Shown here: in pieces, positions 8,936-17,091 of the stretch
How positions within the stretch are numbered: the stretch's first letter is position 1
Layout of the letters: every line of letters begins with the position of its first letter
NCBI GenBank assembly: GCA_029067355.1
Contig: JAIEEQ010000010.1
Location: 1-64,000 of the forward strand
Length of the DNA: 64,000 nt
Origin: Anaeroplasmataceae bacterium
GTDB taxonomy: Bacteria; Bacillota_I; Bacilli_A; Acholeplasmatales; Anaeroplasmataceae
Reading direction: 5' to 3'
Position numbers and translations under genes: made by a program
The notes under the pieces: model-generated
What the model was told of the DNA's origin: nothing
Database searches by the model: none
Seen by the model: only the letters and a program-made list of their open reading frames with translations

Positions 8936-10937
8936 TCCAGCCATCATCTCCAAGCAGATATTTCCCTCGATATATCGTTTGATAAATATCTTCAGCAAGA
9001 AATGGACAAATCGGATATAGAATCTTCAACAGAATCAATCCTTGCTTACTTGTGACAGAAGCATTCCATAAATATTCCTTAAAAAATTCAATAAATGCTT
9101 CAACATAGCAATAGGTATTCTTCTTTTCTATATACTCTAGTTCCTGTTGCACAAATTTTTCAAAACCATCCTTTAAAGTATCCTTGGTAGTAAACGGCTT
9201 TTCATAAAAATCCTCTATACTCTTCTTTAAATTTTTCATGCTAGCTAACTCTGCTTCCTGAAAAATAAAATCCTGATCCAAGGGTTTACTCAAGAAATAC
9301 ATCCGAAGTGCATCAGCAGAATACTTTTTAATAATGCCCTGAGTATCAAATAGATTGTTATTTGAGCGGGTAATCAAATTCAAATTTTCATCATACACTG
9401 GACGTGTTAGCTGAAGCGTCCTAAATAAGGTGGGTAATGCTACCCCCTTTTCTTTTTCTATTATGGATAGTATACTTAGAGGAACAAAGACAGACTCAAA
9501 TAGCTCCTCTTCTCTTATTGTATAAAGGTCAATCCCCTTCCACATAGTATAGCTTTTTAATGCATCAGCTGAAAATATGGAGGTACTCGCTCCAACATCA
9601 TCATATAAAATAGCTAAAAAAGGAAGAATTGCTGTTGAAAAAATATGGTTAATACTTCCAGAAATCATATTCCCAGGAACCTCTATATCATCTGATAGTA
9701 TGGGTCTGAATTTGGAGGATAACAAAAATGGAAGATGTCCCTTTAGAGAATGAAGTTCCTCATCATTATCAATAAAAAACGGAAACAACGCACCAAAGGT
9801 GTCTAAAGAGGATAATAAAATTTTATCCTTACTATAATAAAATTGAACACTTCCAATATCTGCAGAAACAAATTGTTCAATAATCATATCCTTTCCAGAA
9901 GCCACAGGATGTCCATTTAAAAAGTCGCTTTCTATAAATACACCATTTTGTACCACATCAATGATGGGCAAGCCCTCGTCTTGTGCTACTATCCGATCCT
10001 CTGAATTTAGATATGGATTTGCCATATAGACAGGACAATCAAAATTAACACTTAAAAAAATTGGTATCTTCTTCCCTGTAAGAGGGTTTATGGCATAGGT
10101 ACCTGTAAATACACCAAAATCATTAGTGTTGTCTTCAGCTAAATATTTTTCAATAGCAGAATATTCCTCATAAAGTGTATATTTCGTAAAATCAATATAA
10201 TCTGGATGCAAAAGAATATAAGAAATTCCACCAATATATTCAGGCTCCTCAAAGGTATAGGAAATCTTTTCACCATTGGTTACAGAAAAGGGTATTGTAA
10301 GACTTTGCTTAGGAGCCAGCATTCCTTTAAGCCTTCCTGATATTTCCTCTGAAACAGGTAATTCTTCTATTTTTTGTAGGACGTTCTTTTGAACAGAGGA
10401 GATATCTAAATAAAATGCTTTAATTTTATTGTAATGCAACGATTTTTTATAAAAATAAGGATCCAATATTTTTTTGCCAGATTTATCCTCACATACCTCT
10501 ATTAGCCCATACTTGATATAACCACGCTCATATAGCTCAACAAAAGCGAGCTGTAAGGAGGATAAAAAAACATCCTGCTTAAGATCAATCTTCTTCTGCT
10601 CATCTATCCCAATTCCTAAGGAAAGCATCTGTTCTTCAAAAATAGAGGTGATATCATCATTAATCATATTACTATGCTTCTTATTCTCCATATAAGCTGT
10701 TAAGCCTAAGGAGTCAAAGCCCGTAGGAAACAAAACATTATAGCCAGCCATTCTTTGCTGTCTTGAAAAAAAATCACCATTTAATAAAGGCCTTATATAG
10801 GCATCCTGAAAGCCATATAAATTGGTTTTCGGAAAACTTGAAAAAAGATAGGATTTGGGTTTGATTCTATCGTTTTCCACTCTGAAATTTTTACTTTTCT
10901 GCCAAGCTTTAATCCAATAGCCGCTATCATTTTTCAT
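8928..10937 (-). CDS. catalytically degenerate leucyl-tRNA synthetase paralogue
   Basis: The 669-residue product aligns along its whole length with the genuine LeuRS encoded at 26488-28896 (802 residues). Shared landmarks are 'QRMAGYNVLFPTGFDSLGL' against [18 protein letters not shown], 'FTGTYAINPLTGKKIPI' in the CP1 editing domain, 'KKYSADALRMY' and 'ILYPICPFLAEDIYQ'. The active sites are gone: HVGH aligns with QDAY (residues 44-47), KMSKS with LITRS, and the editing Thr-rich 'TTRCDT' with 'EEPEYI'. A strong AGGAGG precedes the ATG, so it is expressed as protein, not obviously a pseudogene. It follows acpP by 53 nt but after a terminator. Likely a non-aminoacylating LeuRS-like protein; function unknown. 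Confidence 0.8.
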   Translation of the reverse strand: MKNDSGYWIKAWQKSKNFRVENDRIKPKSYLFSSFPKTNLYGFQDAYIRPLLNGDFFSRQQRMAGYNVLFPTGFDSLGLTAYMENKKHSNMINDDITSIFEEQMLSLGIGIDEQKKIDLKQDVFLSSLQLAFVELYERGYIKYGLIEVCEDKSGKKILDPYFYKKSLHYNKIKAFYLDISSVQKNVLQKIEELPVSEEISGRLKGMLAPKQSLTIPFSVTNGEKISYTFEEPEYIGGISYILLHPDYIDFTKYTLYEEYSAIEKYLAEDNTNDFGVFTGTYAINPLTGKKIPIFLSVNFDCPVYMANPYLNSEDRIVAQDEGLPIIDVVQNGVFIESDFLNGHPVASGKDMIIEQFVSADIGSVQFYYSKDKILLSSLDTFGALFPFFIDNDEELHSLKGHLPFLLSSKFRPILSDDIEVPGNMISGSINHIFSTAILPFLAILYDDVGASTSIFSADALKSYTMWKGIDLYTIREEELFESVFVPLSILSIIEKEKGVALPTLFRTLQLTRPVYDENLNLITRSNNNLFDTQGIIKKYSADALRMYFLSKPLDQDFIFQEAELASMKNLKKSIEDFYEKPFTTKDTLKDGFEKFVQQELEYIEKKNTYCYVEAFIEFFKEYLWNASVTSKQGLILLKILYPICPFLAEDIYQTIYRGKYLLGDDGWII

Positions 10938-10961
10938 ACATTCTGCCTCCTTTCAGTGAAA

Positions 10962-10984
10962 AGAAAAAGCTGCATATTGCAGCT
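10962..10984 (-). terminator. terminator between acpP and the LeuRS-like gene
   Basis: AGCTGCA/TGCAGCT (10968-10974 and 10978-10984) form a perfect stem with a 3-nt loop, followed on the minus strand by TTTTTC. The downstream LeuRS-like gene would therefore depend on read-through or on a weak promoter that I could not find. Confidence 0.85.
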
Positions 10985-10990
10985 GAATTC

Positions 10991-11224
10991 TTACTTTGTT
11001 AGTTCTTCAATATAGGTAACCAGATCCCCAACCGTAGAAATTGCCTCAGCCTTAGTGTCATCAATCTCTACACCAAACTCATCTTCAATATCCATCACAA
11101 TTTCAACTGCATCTAAGCTATCTGCACCTAGATCATCCTTTAAGGATGCTTCTAATGTAACCTTTGAAGCGTCTACCTTTAGCTCCTTAACTATGATTTC
11201 TTGTACCTTTTCAAAAATAGCCAT
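10991..11224 (-). CDS. acpP: acyl carrier protein
   Basis: This acidic 77-residue protein carries the phosphopantetheine attachment Ser in '[13 protein letters not shown]' and is the expected size of AcpP. It shuttles acyl chains in fatty acid synthesis; the holo-form is made by AcpS, encoded at 53161-53487 in this window. No fab genes adjoin it. The start ATG follows AGGAGG with 8-nt spacing. The gene has its own well-formed promoter (11249-11277) and terminator (10962-10984), so it is likely expressed at a high level on its own. Confidence 0.97.
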   Translation of the reverse strand: MAIFEKVQEIIVKELKVDASKVTLEASLKDDLGADSLDAVEIVMDIEDEFGVEIDDTKAEAISTVGDLVTYIEELTK

Positions 11225-11248
11225 ATTAAAATCCTCCTAATTGCTATA

Positions 11249-11277
11249 ATTATAACACGTTAAATTTAAAAAGTAAA
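11249..11277 (-). promoter_or_regulatory. acpP promoter (-35 TTTACT, 17 nt, -10 TATAAT)
   Basis: Minus-strand TTTACT (11272-11277) and a perfect TATAAT (11249-11254) are separated by 17 nt and lie about 25 nt before the acpP start codon. This fits a housekeeping sigma-A promoter. Confidence 0.6.
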
Positions 11278-11303
11278 TAATACGTTTTTCTAAATCAATC
11301 TTT

Positions 11304-11334
11304 AGAAAAGCTGGCAAGAATTCACCTGCCAGCT
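11304..11334 (-). terminator. terminator of the ABC ATPase gene
   Basis: AGCTGGCA/TGCCAGCT (11309-11316 and 11327-11334) form an 8-bp stem followed on the minus strand by TTTTCT. It lies immediately downstream of the ATPase stop codon. Confidence 0.8.
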
Positions 11335-11346
11335 GTTTCATTTTTA

Positions 11347-12453
11347 TTAAAATAAAGCCATTTCTGTTTCTAAATCAAAGATATGACAATGATTCATATC
11401 AAAGGCTAAACGGACAACAGAGCCTCTGCTCAAATCATCACGAGCAGGTACAGAGGCAATAATGGAATCATTACCAAGAGTAGAATAAATATTCGTTTCA
11501 GCACCTAATAGCTCTGCAACATCTACTGATACTTCAACAATAGATTCAGGATAGGTTTCTAATACAACAGGATCATCATGAATATCTTCTGGACGAATTC
11601 CTAAAATTAAACCCTTATTGATATATCCTTGATCAACTAGTACCTTCAGCTTACCTTCAGGAATTAATACCTTATGATTGCCACTTGCTGCTGTGAATAC
11701 ACCCTTCTTATCAACAGTTCCATGAATGAAATTCATAGGCGGAGTACCAATAAATCCTCCAACAAATACATTGGCTGGATGCTCATAGATTTCTTTTGGA
11801 TTACCCACCTGCTGAATGCGTCCATCACGCATAACAACAATACGAGATGCCATGGTCATAGCCTCAATCTGGTCATGAGTTACATAGATTGTCGTAGATC
11901 CTAAATTACGATGTAGTTTGGTTAATTCTCCACGCATGGTTACACGAAGCTTTGCATCTAGGTTAGATAGTGGCTCGTCCATTAGGAACACCTTAGCATT
12001 TCTTACAATTGCACGTCCTAACGCAACACGCTGGTTTTGTCCACCAGATAGCTGACGTGGATAACGGTCTAAGAATTTTTCAAGACCTAAAATTCTTGCA
12101 GCCTCTGCTACTCTTTTTTCAATTTCCTCTCTTGGAACACGACGAAGCTGTAAGCCAAAAGCCATATTATTATAGACTGTCATATGTGGATATAATGCAT
12201 AGGACTGGAATACCATCGCAATTCCACGATCCTTAGGATTGACGTTATTCATTAAAACGCCATCAATATATAATTCACCACTCGTAATGTCCTCTAGACC
12301 AGCAATCATACGTAATGTAGTAGATTTTCCACAGCCAGAAGGTCCTACAAATACGATGAATTCCTTATCCTCAATGTCAAGATTGAAGTCAAAGACTGCC
12401 TGAACTCCATTAGGATAAATCTTATTAATATTATTTAAATTTAAAGTTGCCAT
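11347..12453 (-). CDS. msmX: sugar ABC transporter ATP-binding protein, MsmX/UgpC type
   Basis: This ATPase energises carbohydrate importers. The 368-residue product shows Walker A 'GPSGCGKST', Q-loop '[12 protein letters not shown]', signature '[14 protein letters not shown]', Walker B '[12 protein letters not shown]' and switch His 'TIYVTHDQ'. These are followed by the C-terminal TOBE/MalK-type regulatory domain with 'LGIRPEDI'. The start is the ATG at 12453 behind AGGAAG; a longer frame from 12522 lacks support. No permease or binding protein lies nearby and it has its own terminator. This fits a shared, multitask ATPase such as MsmX serving several importers, possibly for oligosaccharides. 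A TATAAT -10 is present at 12478-12483. Confidence 0.92.
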   Translation of the reverse strand: MATLNLNNINKIYPNGVQAVFDFNLDIEDKEFIVFVGPSGCGKSTTLRMIAGLEDITSGELYIDGVLMNNVNPKDRGIAMVFQSYALYPHMTVYNNMAFGLQLRRVPREEIEKRVAEAARILGLEKFLDRYPRQLSGGQNQRVALGRAIVRNAKVFLMDEPLSNLDAKLRVTMRGELTKLHRNLGSTTIYVTHDQIEAMTMASRIVVMRDGRIQQVGNPKEIYEHPANVFVGGFIGTPPMNFIHGTVDKKGVFTAASGNHKVLIPEGKLKVLVDQGYINKGLILGIRPEDIHDDPVVLETYPESIVEVSVDVAELLGAETNIYSTLGNDSIIASVPARDDLSRGSVVRLAFDMNHCHIFDLETEMALF

Positions 12454-12520
12454 AAACTTCCTCCTTATTTTACTTATATTATACTTCCTTAGCCAAAGGA
12501 ATACTATGTGCAATTTGTAC

Positions 12521-12554
12521 AAAAAAGCCTAATTGCAAATAAAGCAATCTAGGC
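12521..12554 (-). terminator. terminator of the RDD/PucR operon
   Basis: An imperfect stem (AGCCTAATTGC at 12526-12536 with GCAATCTAGGCC at about 12543-12554) overlaps the end of the PucR-like gene and is followed on the minus strand by six T residues. Confidence 0.8.
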
Positions 12555-13097
12555 CTTCAATAATTGTACTAAAAGATATAAATCATTAAAATGTTTAAGA
12601 TCAAAGCCTTTTAAGGACTCCAGTCTTTCTATTTTATATAATAAGGTATTTCGGTGCATAAAAAGCTTTGAGGAAGCCTTAGAAACATTCAAATCACAAT
12701 CAGCCATAGCCATAATGATATCCTCTGTTACTCCTGTTCCCTCTACAATAAAATGGAAAAGCTCTAAAGCTAATGCCTTTTTACGAACATAGGGAATAAC
12801 TTCCTTGAATTGATAATGTCCATACTCAAGATTTAAAAATATATCAAAAACAAGCTCTGTTTCATATTCAGGAGATGATGTGGAGGTCAAATAATAGCTA
12901 ATCAAAGAATTTAAGTCAGCCTCTAAGGATTGAATCGTTGAGCATAGTTCCTTTTCATCAACTGACAAGCATTCTATCTTCAAAAGCTGATGTCCCTCTT
13001 CTACCTGAATATTCCAGCCAAGAAGCATTTTTAATACATCTACGATATAGGGATAATTTTCTTTTTGTGTTTTCAATAGCAAGTACTTCTTCATCAT
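12549..13097 (-). CDS. PucR/CdaR-type helix-turn-helix regulator, short form
   Basis: The 182-residue product ends in the conserved PucR C-terminal helix-turn-helix ('FMHRNTLLYKIERLE', then 'DLYLLVQLL'), which binds DNA in the PucR/CdaR/SdaR regulator families. Full-length relatives are 350-500 residues with GAF or sugar-diacid sensing domains. Here the N-terminal 110 residues are short and match no sensor I recognise, so the ligand is unknown. It overlaps the RDD gene by one base, so the two are cotranscribed. It lies just upstream of the sugar ABC ATPase gene, a plausible but unproven target. Confidence 0.75.
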   Translation of the reverse strand: MMKKYLLLKTQKENYPYIVDVLKMLLGWNIQVEEGHQLLKIECLSVDEKELCSTIQSLEADLNSLISYYLTSTSSPEYETELVFDIFLNLEYGHYQFKEVIPYVRKKALALELFHFIVEGTGVTEDIIMAMADCDLNVSKASSKLFMHRNTLLYKIERLESLKGFDLKHFNDLYLLVQLLKA

Positions 13098-13714
13098 TAA
13101 AAAACCTTATAATCAATATCGTCTTTATTTTCTTTTACCTCAGTAAAGGTAGCATCAACATAGTCACCATCAAAGGTAGTTTTCTTATCGTTTTCCACAT
13201 AATCTGAATTCATCCTCTTAGAGTCAATCAGCCTTGTTCCACCCGCCATATCAGCTAAAGATCTTCCCGTAGACATGCATAGGTACCAGTATATCAGAAG
13301 CAACAGCATACCTCCAGATAAAAGATTTAAAAGAATGGCACCAACTAGCTCTCTTGCAAGCAGATTTGTAATTTTAGCTTTCGTTTCTGCTTTTGTAACA
13401 ACTTGAACGCCCATAAGGAAACGACCAAGGGTTTGTTTCTTCCAAAAGCTTGGCAATAACACAAAATATATTGTATATAAAGGAATATGAACAGCATAGG
13501 CAATTCCTAAGCATATAAGAAAACTAAGAAAAATATCACTTGTCGGTTCTATATTCTCAAAAAATCTTTCCTCATAAAATTCTACAATATGATTCACATG
13601 CTGATTAAACGCAGGAATCAAGCAAATCAATAAAATGGCAACAATTCCTACACATAAGGTATCTAGAATATAGGCAATCAGTCTTTGTGAAATTTTTGCA
13701 TCTGCATATTTCAT
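13097..13714 (-). CDS. RDD family membrane protein
   Basis: The 205-residue protein has the RDD domain: 'QRLIAYILDTLCVG' in the first helix, a second helix near residues 65-85, 'LGRFLMGVQVV' and 'LLARELVGAILLNL' leading into a third helix, and a C-terminal 'GGTRLID'. The canonical Arg-Asp-Asp positions are only partly kept. The C-terminal 40 residues are charged and probably cytoplasmic. RDD proteins are poorly characterised; some are ion or small-molecule transporters. The start ATG follows a GGAGG. It forms an operon with the PucR-like regulator. Confidence 0.85.
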   Translation of the reverse strand: MKYADAKISQRLIAYILDTLCVGIVAILLICLIPAFNQHVNHIVEFYEERFFENIEPTSDIFLSFLICLGIAYAVHIPLYTIYFVLLPSFWKKQTLGRFLMGVQVVTKAETKAKITNLLARELVGAILLNLLSGGMLLLLIYWYLCMSTGRSLADMAGGTRLIDSKRMNSDYVENDKKTTFDGDYVDATFTEVKENKDDIDYKVF

Positions 13715-13751
13715 ACCTTCCGCCTCCTTAAAGGCTATTATACCATATTTT

Positions 13752-14741
13752 TTATTTATTGATATTATTTTTTAGTAAGAAATGTGTATTTGGATAATTT
13801 TTTATTTCCTTTGTCAGACACAATCTAAGAGATTCCTTAAAGACCTCATTAAAATCAGAAAAAAGATACATAGATAAAGCCCCTGGCGTGGTATTGACCT
13901 CATTCACATAAATTTTATCCTCAGATAAGAAAAAATCAATTCGGATAATTCCACTTGCGTGTAATAGCTCATAAACCTTTCTTGCTATCTTACAAAACTC
14001 ATCGTACCTTGGATGCTCAATGATACTTTGATGGGTCACCTTAAAGGAATCACTATATTTATTTTCAAAGGAGAAAATGTCATCCTTCTTATGTATTCTT
14101 TCCAAATGAGAAAAGGTTGTTTCATTTAAGGCTAAATTATATTCCTCCAGCGTTTCTAAATAGGGCTGAAGAATAATTTCCTTAGAATAAGAGAAGGTTT
14201 CTGCAAGCTTTGCCGATAGCTCCTCAGGTGTACTAGCAATAAAAATTCCAATGGAGGAGCCTCCGCATACTGGCTTCATTATACAAGGAAGATAAGGTAT
14301 TTTCTTATTGCTTAAAAAATCCTCATAGGTATAATGGATTGTTTTTACCATTCTTACCCCATTTTTAGATAAATATAGATAGCTTCTATATTTATCTAAA
14401 GAAACAGCACCTGCTAAAAGATCACATCCCATATACCGAATTCTATGGATTTTTGCAAAGGCAGCTGCTAATCCGTCTTCACCATTTTCTCCATGCATAG
14501 CGCCAACAATACAATCCAGCTTGAGCTTATCTAGCTTGAGCTTTTTTAAATTTTTATTCTGGCTTAGCTTAAAATTGCTGAGCTTCATTCGATCCGCATT
14601 AAAATATTTTCCATCTAAGCTGACATAAATTAAATGGACTTCATATTCCTGTTCAATTCTCTTCTTCAGCTGATAGGCTGTAATGATAGATATTTCATGC
14701 TCATAGCTTTGACCACCAAACAATATTCCTAATTTCATCAT
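13752..14741 (-). CDS. ddl: D-alanine--D-alanine ligase
   Basis: This ATP-grasp enzyme makes the D-Ala-D-Ala dipeptide of peptidoglycan in the cytoplasm. The 329-residue protein begins with 'LGILFGGQSYEHEIS', contains 'AMHGENGEDG', the ATP-grasp lid region 'MKPVCGGSSIGI', and the catalytic Asp/Glu/Asn set 'IRIDFFLSEDKIYVNEVNTTPG'. Length is slightly below the usual 340-370. The region around residues 60-75 is Lys/Leu-rich and unusual ('LKKLKLDKLKLD'). Its ATG overlaps the stop codon of the MurF-like gene, so the two consecutive pathway steps are translationally coupled: Ddl makes the dipeptide that MurF adds. Confidence 0.92.
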   Translation of the reverse strand: MMKLGILFGGQSYEHEISIITAYQLKKRIEQEYEVHLIYVSLDGKYFNADRMKLSNFKLSQNKNLKKLKLDKLKLDCIVGAMHGENGEDGLAAAFAKIHRIRYMGCDLLAGAVSLDKYRSYLYLSKNGVRMVKTIHYTYEDFLSNKKIPYLPCIMKPVCGGSSIGIFIASTPEELSAKLAETFSYSKEIILQPYLETLEEYNLALNETTFSHLERIHKKDDIFSFENKYSDSFKVTHQSIIEHPRYDEFCKIARKVYELLHASGIIRIDFFLSEDKIYVNEVNTTPGALSMYLFSDFNEVFKESLRLCLTKEIKNYPNTHFLLKNNINK

Positions 14742-16210
14742 ATTAATCCCACCCTATATAAATCTGGTACATCGTTTTCAATCAACAGCATACTATCCTT
14801 ATACACCTCTGCAAGTTTTAAAAACAAATGATATCCCTCCATAAAATTTCTAACTAAATATACCTCTTTGTTAAAGCTTTTCAGTTTTCTATATAATAAA
14901 TTCGTTTGGTAAAAGCCAATCAAAATTACAATATCTGAACAGCATACCATATAATCTACTAAATTAGTAAAGAGCTCCCTTTTGTACTTCCCTAACTCCA
15001 CCATTCCTGGAGTAAGCAAAATACGCTTGTTTGGATGACTTCTTAAAATATTTAATGCCTCTATAAAGCCCTGATAATTGCTATTAAAGGAATCATCTAA
15101 AACTGTATAGGAATTCATCTTTTTAACCTCTAGCCGATTCTTTTCCGTCTTGAAAGTTAATGCCCCTCGTATTAGGACATCTAAATCATAGCCCATCTCA
15201 TAAGCATAGGCGAACACTCCTGTTAAATTTAAAATCTGATGCTTTCCAACCAAAGGAGTTTGAATGTGAGCCAGCTTGATATCATCCTTATAAAAGTCAA
15301 AGGAGCCTCTTTCTATATTTTTAGCCTGATAGCTTCCGTATTCCAATCCATAGGTTATAATGGAAATATCGCTACTGAGCTCATAATTTCTTATATACTT
15401 ACACTCATAATTTAAAACCCCTATTTTACATCCTTTTAAAAGACTCATCTTTTCTTCAATAATATTTTCTATGGAGCCAAAGGTATCTACATGCATATAT
15501 CCAATTCCTGTAATAAAGGCAACCTCAGGTACTGCAATTTCCTTGAGCTTAAGAATATCCTTCTTATGACTTGCTCCAAACTCTAAAACAAGATCGTTAT
15601 AGGAATTTACATCAGGAAGTTCATTTAAAAATTTTGAAATTCCTAATTCTGTATTATAGCTTTTTGGTGTTGCACAGGAACAATGAAACAGACTTAAGGC
15701 CTGATTTAAAAGTACCTTTGTGGATGTTTTCCCATAAGAGCCCGTTACAGCAATAATTGTTCCTCCATATCCAGCAATTTTCTTATGAGCACGAGTGATA
15801 AAGGGACGATTTTTCAAATAGGAGATTCCCCGTTCTATTCCTAAAATAGGTAAAATAGAAAATTCATAAAAAAGTAAGATATAAGGCCCTACCCAAGGTA
15901 TAAACCCAATTCCCATAAATAGAATACTTAATACTATTAATCTGAAAATTCGTTTGGTAAACTTTAATCGTACCCTTGCCAAAAGGTAGAATAGACTGAA
16001 TAAGCATAAATAGATGCTGCAAATTAAAACAATGATAAACTCTCTTTGCCAAAGTCCTAATATCAATACAATACATGGAAATAAATCATAAAACACAAGA
16101 TTAAGGAAAAAATGCTTTAGATAAGCCTTAAACTGATAATGAGCCTGCTGATATATATTTAAAATAAGATAGAGCTTTAAAACTGCATAGATAAAAACAC
16201 TAACTAGCAT
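14738..16210 (-). CDS. murF: MurF-like Mur ligase with N-terminal membrane domain
   Basis: The product is about 490 residues. The C-terminal two thirds is a Mur ligase: P-loop 'VTGSYGKTSTK', central domain 'LEFGASHKKDI', 'FITGIGYMHVDTFGS', and 'LDDSFNSNYQGF' with the ADP-binding/C-terminal fold. This fits MurF (UDP-MurNAc-tripeptide plus D-Ala-D-Ala). The first 135 residues hold four hydrophobic helices, absent from classical MurF, so the enzyme should be anchored on the inner face of the membrane. The ATG at 16210 follows AGGTGA; a GTG at 16219 is also in frame. It overlaps the hydrolase gene upstream and ddl downstream, which supports a wall-precursor role. Confidence 0.82.
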   Translation of the reverse strand: MLVSVFIYAVLKLYLILNIYQQAHYQFKAYLKHFFLNLVFYDLFPCIVLILGLWQREFIIVLICSIYLCLFSLFYLLARVRLKFTKRIFRLIVLSILFMGIGFIPWVGPYILLFYEFSILPILGIERGISYLKNRPFITRAHKKIAGYGGTIIAVTGSYGKTSTKVLLNQALSLFHCSCATPKSYNTELGISKFLNELPDVNSYNDLVLEFGASHKKDILKLKEIAVPEVAFITGIGYMHVDTFGSIENIIEEKMSLLKGCKIGVLNYECKYIRNYELSSDISIITYGLEYGSYQAKNIERGSFDFYKDDIKLAHIQTPLVGKHQILNLTGVFAYAYEMGYDLDVLIRGALTFKTEKNRLEVKKMNSYTVLDDSFNSNYQGFIEALNILRSHPNKRILLTPGMVELGKYKRELFTNLVDYMVCCSDIVILIGFYQTNLLYRKLKSFNKEVYLVRNFMEGYHLFLKLAEVYKDSMLLIENDVPDLYRVGLI

Positions 16211-16922
16211 AATCTTCACCTAATAAATAGCTCATTAAGATAATGGCAAACACGCTAGGACGATCCAAATAGGGAAAATGTCCGCATTCCTCCAGCTCAA
16301 TCAGCTCAGCATTTGAAATATAATTCTTCATCTGATATCCTAGACTTAATGGGGTAACCTCATCATTTGTTCCATAAAGTAATAGAGTTGGTGCTGCAAT
16401 ACGCTTCAAATATTCTCTAAGATCTGTGTTTACAGCTTTTACAAGCATAATGCGTTTGACATTATCTGCATTTTGATAATCGGCTGATCCCATTTTTACA
16501 GGAAGATGACATTTTTTTAAGATTTTATAAACCCTTATTTTAAATCGTTTAGAAAACCGGAGCTTCTGCTTTAGTCCAGCAGAGGAAATCAATACCAGCT
16601 TTTCCACAGAATACCTTGATGCATAGATTATAGCTACTCTTCCTCCATAGGAATGCCCACAAAGTATTGGTGCTTCTATTCCTAACTGAATAACAAAATC
16701 ATGAATCAGCTCTGCAACCTCTTCTACTCCCATTGGAACTCCTATCGTAGACTGTCCAAAGCCAGGAAGATCAATAGAATATACCGTAAAGGAGCTACTT
16801 AACGTTTTTGCCAGCTTTGTAAAGGTTAAAAGAGAAGCTCCCCAGCCATGAAGTAATATCAAATCATGCCCTGATCCCGTTACCTCATAATGTATTTTTT
16901 GATTTTCAATTTCAATATAAAT
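16200..16922 (-). CDS. alpha/beta hydrolase, probable non-ATG start
   Basis: The fold is clear: oxyanion-hole motif 'LLHGWG', nucleophile elbow 'GHSYGG', acid loop 'LLYGTNDEVTP' and catalytic His in 'EECGHFPYLD'. The substrate is unknown. The first standard start codon in frame is TTG at 16862, immediately before 'ILLHGW', which would remove the first two beta strands. Upstream in frame the protein continues convincingly ('IYIEIENQKIHYEVTGSG') to a stop, without any ATG, GTG or TTG. A GGTTGGTGAT site precedes an ATT at 16922, which I take as the start. It overlaps murF by 11 nt, so a wall-related role is possible. Confidence 0.65.
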   Translation of the reverse strand: MYIEIENQKIHYEVTGSGHDLILLHGWGASLLTFTKLAKTLSSSFTVYSIDLPGFGQSTIGVPMGVEEVAELIHDFVIQLGIEAPILCGHSYGGRVAIIYASRYSVEKLVLISSAGLKQKLRFSKRFKIRVYKILKKCHLPVKMGSADYQNADNVKRIMLVKAVNTDLREYLKRIAAPTLLLYGTNDEVTPLSLGYQMKNYISNAELIELEECGHFPYLDRPSVFAIILMSYLLGEDYAS

Positions 16923-17030
16923 ATTATCACCAACCTATAATAAATATATGGTCTAAGCAATATAAATATGTAAAATATAACTGGAATGAGGCTAGCATTT
17001 TTTCTACAAAGAGCTTCATCTTATAAAAAC

Positions 17031-17080
17031 AAAAAAGCCTTAAGCACATCTAGCAGTAAACTAGATTCACCTAAGACTTA
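17031..17080 (-). terminator. terminator downstream of the LRR lipoprotein gene region
   Basis: A long imperfect stem (CTTAAGCACATCTAG with CTAGATTCACCTAAG, loop CAGTAAA) is followed on the minus strand by six T residues. It ends the LRR lipoprotein transcript. Confidence 0.7.
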
Positions 17081-17091
17081 AAACGTTTGTC

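Noticed and set aside
8928-10937. Second functional leucyl-tRNA synthetase
   Set aside because: Both nucleotide-binding motifs and the editing site are replaced by unrelated residues.
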